Origin: CAZYFH01 sp965249175
Lineage (GTDB): Bacteria > Acidobacteriota > Vicinamibacteria > Vicinamibacterales > UBA8438
DNA length: 64,000 nucleotides
Direction: 5' to 3'
Assembly: GCA_965249175.1 (NCBI GenBank)
Contig: OZ252227.1
Span: forward strand, 868,001-932,000
Shown: in pieces, positions 61,762 to 64,000 of the stretch
How positions within the stretch are numbered: the stretch's first letter is position 1
Layout of the letters: each line of letters starts with the position of its first letter
Notes under the pieces: generated by a model
The model's database searches: none
What the model saw: the letters and a program-made list of their open reading frames with translations, nothing else
What the model was told of the DNA's origin: nothing
Position numbers and translations under genes: made by a program

Positions 61762-62443
61762 TCAGAAGCGGGCAGTCGCGCCAAAGAAGGCTCCAACTCG
61801 CCCGGGGCGCGTCGTCGATTCGCTCGCTTCGCTCACCCGCCGCGGTGAACGTGTCGAAGTCGAGGGACGAGTACCACAGATGCTGGTACTGCAGGAAGGC
61901 GTCGATCCTGTCGTTGATCGTGAACCTGAGCCCGCCGCCACCGGCCACGACGGGCCGGAAGACCCGCACGTCGTAGGCCGACGAGGTCGGAGAGGTCTTG
62001 ATTTCACGCACGCGCCCGGTCCCGCCGCCGAACTCGCCGAACACCGCGACCCGGTCGCCCAGGTGCACCTCCGGAACGACGGTCAGGAGGGCGGTGAAGG
62101 GCAGGGCGTAGCGCAGCTCGGCAGGCTCGTCCGGAAGCGACAATGTCCATTCGAACCAGTTGACGCCGATGGCGCCCTGGTAGGCTAGCGAGAACCGTCG
62201 GCCGAGACGGAATCGCTGGCCCGCGAGCAGATTGAGCTGAGGCCCGGTCGCGCGGTTGACGAACTCATCGGTGTTGCCGACGTCGAGCTCGTCGCCGTCG
62301 TAGTAGGTCAGCCGGGGAGTGAAGCGCGTCCCCTGCGCCGAGACGCTCCCGCCGACATACCACGCGTGGTCCTGGGCGGCGGCCAGGGCGGGGCCTCCGG
62401 CCAGACACAGTCCGACGAGAATCGAGATGTTGAGGGTCTTCAT
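61762..62443 (-). CDS. Outer-membrane beta-barrel protein with one frameshift
   Basis: Signal peptide MKTLNISILVGLCLAGGPAL and AAAQ, then barrel strands HAWYVGGSVSAQGTRFTPRL, SLAYQGAIGVNWFEWTLSLP and GGGLRFTINDRIDAFLQYQH. At GGGG 61804-61807 one base too many shifts the frame; the alternative frame ends GRVGAFFGATARF, a proper barrel C-terminus with terminal Phe. Family of small acidobacterial outer-membrane proteins; function unknown. It lies about 100 bp upstream of a second barrel gene on the same strand. Confidence 0.72.
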
Positions 62444-62779
62444 CGATGTGCGTCCGCCGTCGCGACCGAATGACGATAGCACGAGACACGCGCCGGCTGC
62501 CCCGGTGGCCTGCTCAGGGCTGGCCGGTCTGGACACGCATCGGACGACTTGACGCCCGTCTAATGCTTCCTTGTATCTTCCGATCTGTCGGTGTCGTGGC
62601 TACAGTGAGCTCCGAGACGGACGGTGACGGGCAACAGCTCGAACGTCCTATGGTCACCCAGACCGGACGATAGCGTGAGCGTTGCCCGTCCGATAATCCG
62701 AGCCCGAACAGTGGCGCGGGATCCAACCCGCATCCGCAAGGTAGGGCCAGCTTGTCACGCCGTCCGGTGGAGGTACAGG

Positions 62780-63732
62780 ATGACGCCCCCAGGACCCGTT
62801 GTTGGCATTGACGTCGCGAAGGCCGAACTGGTCGTGGCCGTGCGTCCCAGCGGCGAACGGTGGACCGAGCCGAACGATGAGGCCGGCGTGGCCCGCCTGC
62901 GCGCGCGACTCCAGCAACTGGCGCCCATCGTCGTGGTGCTCGAGGCCACGGGCGGTTACGAACGGGCGGCCGTCGCGGCGTTGGCGGCGGTGCAAGTGCC
63001 GTCGTGGTGGCGAACCCGCGCCAGGTGCGCGACTTTGCCCGGGCGACGGGCCAACTGGCGAAGACCGATCGCATGGACGCGGAGATGCTGGCGTTGTTTG
63101 CCGAGCGCGTCCGCCCGACGCCCCGGCCGCTGCCCGACGACGCGTCTGTCGCGCTGGATGCCCTGCTTACGCGGCGCCGGCAGCTCGTGGGGATGCTCAT
63201 CGCCGAACGGAATCGGTTGGAACACGCGCCGGCGGCGGTGGGCCGTGGGATTCGTACGCACATACGGTGGCTCGAACGCCAGCTCGGCACGGTCGATCGA
63301 GACCTCGATGACATGATCCACCAGAGTCCTGTCTGGTGCGCCAAGGAGGACCTCCTCCGCTCAGTGCCGGGGGTGGGCCCCATCGTGAGTCGTACGCTCC
63401 TGGGTGAACTCCCGGAGCTCGGCCGGCTGAACCGGCGACGCATCGCGGCCCTTGCTGGCGTGGCGCCATTCAACCGCGACCGTGGCACGCTCCGCGGCCG
63501 GCGGATCGTCTGGGGCGGCCGCGCCCCAGTGCGCGCCGCGCTCTATATGAGCGCCCTCGTCGCGACGCGACGTAACCCGGTGATTCGCGCCTTTTATCTG
63601 CGCCTGGGGGCTGCGGGTAAACCCAAAAAGGTCGCGTTGATCGCGTGCATGCGCACGTTGCTGACGATCCTCAACGTGATGATGCGTACCAACACCCCGT
63701 GGCGTGATAGGAATCAACAACAGACCACTTGA
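62780..63732 (+). CDS. IS110-family transposase, frameshifted once
   Basis: First part: MTPPGPVVGIDVAKAELVVA (first Asp) and VVLEATGGYERAAVAALAAV (Glu). After CCG 62999-63001 the frame shifts; the second part reads VANPRQVRDFARATGQLAKT, DRMDAEMLALFAERVRPT, then SVPGVGPIVSRTLLGELPEL. Adding one G restores a continuous 318-aa DEDD transposase. GGAGG lies six bases before ATG 62780. The non-coding stretch 62444-62779 has no gene; part of it may be the element's left end and bridge-RNA region. A different IS110 lineage from the one at 45957. Confidence 0.85.
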
Positions 63733-63841
63733 CTCTGAAGACAGTTGCTATCGTCCTATCGTCAAATGTCCACATCCGGGTATGGCGGGCGACTTTGATC
63801 GGTTGGCTAACTTTCGCCCGGAAGCACGACGGAGGACCATA

Positions 63842-63871
63842 TTGAGCACTGGTATTGTGACTGGTATGCTG
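63842..63871 (+). promoter_or_regulatory. Putative promoter of the VapB-like gene
   Basis: TTGAGC (63842-63847), 18-nt spacer, TATGCT (63866-63871). The ATG is at 63879, so the transcript would start at or next to the start codon; no ribosome site is present. Confidence 0.5.
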
Positions 63872-63878
63872 TACTGAC

Positions 63879-64000
63879 ATGCCTAAACGCAAGATCACCG
63901 TAGAAGTGCCCGACGCGTTGCTCGAGCGAGCCCAGGAAGCCAGCGGCAAGGGCGTGACCGCAACAGTTCGTGACGGCCTCCGTCTCATGGCGGCCGCAGA
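63879..64000 (+). CDS. VapB-like ribbon-helix-helix antitoxin, N-terminal part
   Basis: The visible 40 residues MPKRKITVEVPDALLERAQE, then SGKGVTATVRDGLRLMAAA, match type II VapB-family antitoxins. The gene continues beyond the window, where a toxin gene would be expected. It lies 146 bp after the IS110 transposase. Confidence 0.7.
   Translation, partial: MPKRKITVEVPDALLERAQEASGKGVTATVRDGLRLMAAA

Noticed and set aside
1..64000. rRNA, tRNA or CRISPR loci
   Set aside because: No conserved rRNA stretches, tRNA cloverleaf with T-loop GGTTCRANYCC, or spaced identical repeats were recognised on reading; a covariance-model scan could still find an atypical tRNA.

Overview
The window is GC-rich (about 65 percent) bacterial DNA and is densely coded on both strands. 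The gene content fits an Acidobacteriota genome of the Vicinamibacteria type: lipoprotein sulfatases ending in an L-x-x-LGY tail, paired alkaline-phosphatase-superfamily proteins, an acidobacterial VWA-type remnant, a tricorn-like protease, PQQ propeller enzymes, large FtsX permeases and dispersed short palindromes. This placement is inference from gene content. No rRNA or tRNA gene was recognised.

Layout. (1) 1-3350, minus strand: a sulfate-assimilation operon in the order leader peptide/attenuator, DUF2061 protein, cysH, a 166-bp repeat, cysG, and a sulfite/nitrite reductase cut by the window edge. (2) 3367-11758, minus strand: sulfatase, membrane protein, 63-aa protein, two alkaline-phosphatase-superfamily proteins and a sulfotransferase. 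Divergent from it are ATP sulfurylase/APS kinase and a DUF4202 gene, so PAPS supply, sulfate reduction and sulfate transfer or removal lie together. (3) 14-27 kb: metabolic and secreted proteins (BASS transporter, SDR, PQQ dehydrogenase, deacetylase, desaturase, pterin dehydratase, ferredoxin, hemerythrin) mixed with decayed IS, VWA and phage-terminase remnants. (4) 26-40 kb: an AMP-ligase/aldehyde-dehydrogenase (LuxE/LuxC-like) pair, an ABC/FtsX exporter, an enoyl-CoA hydratase, a tricorn protease and oligopeptidase B. (5) 41.5-52 kb: an accessory island. It holds a Phd/PIN toxin-antitoxin pair, an IS481 element and an integron. The integron has five attC sites, five cassettes, a putative attI, and an intI gene split by an IS256-family element with an 8-bp target duplication. 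(6) 52-64 kb: a fused MFS/spermidine-synthase-like protein, a PQQ-like propeller, a CoA transferase/HAD pair, a DUF3311/sodium-solute symporter pair, two outer-membrane barrel genes, an IS110 element and the start of a VapB-like antitoxin.

Three things stand out. First, a Cys-Cys-Gly-Cys leader peptide that looks leaderless sits before a terminator at the head of the sulfur operon. Second, a CTAG-bounded repeat is open as a conserved 54-codon reading frame in both copies; one copy sits in frame in a signal-peptide region and the other exactly between cysH and cysG. Third, the integron integrase points toward its own cassette array, opposite to the classic divergent layout, and has been inactivated. 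Several genes carry single-base frameshifts, mostly at short homopolymers; whether these are decay or assembly error cannot be decided here.
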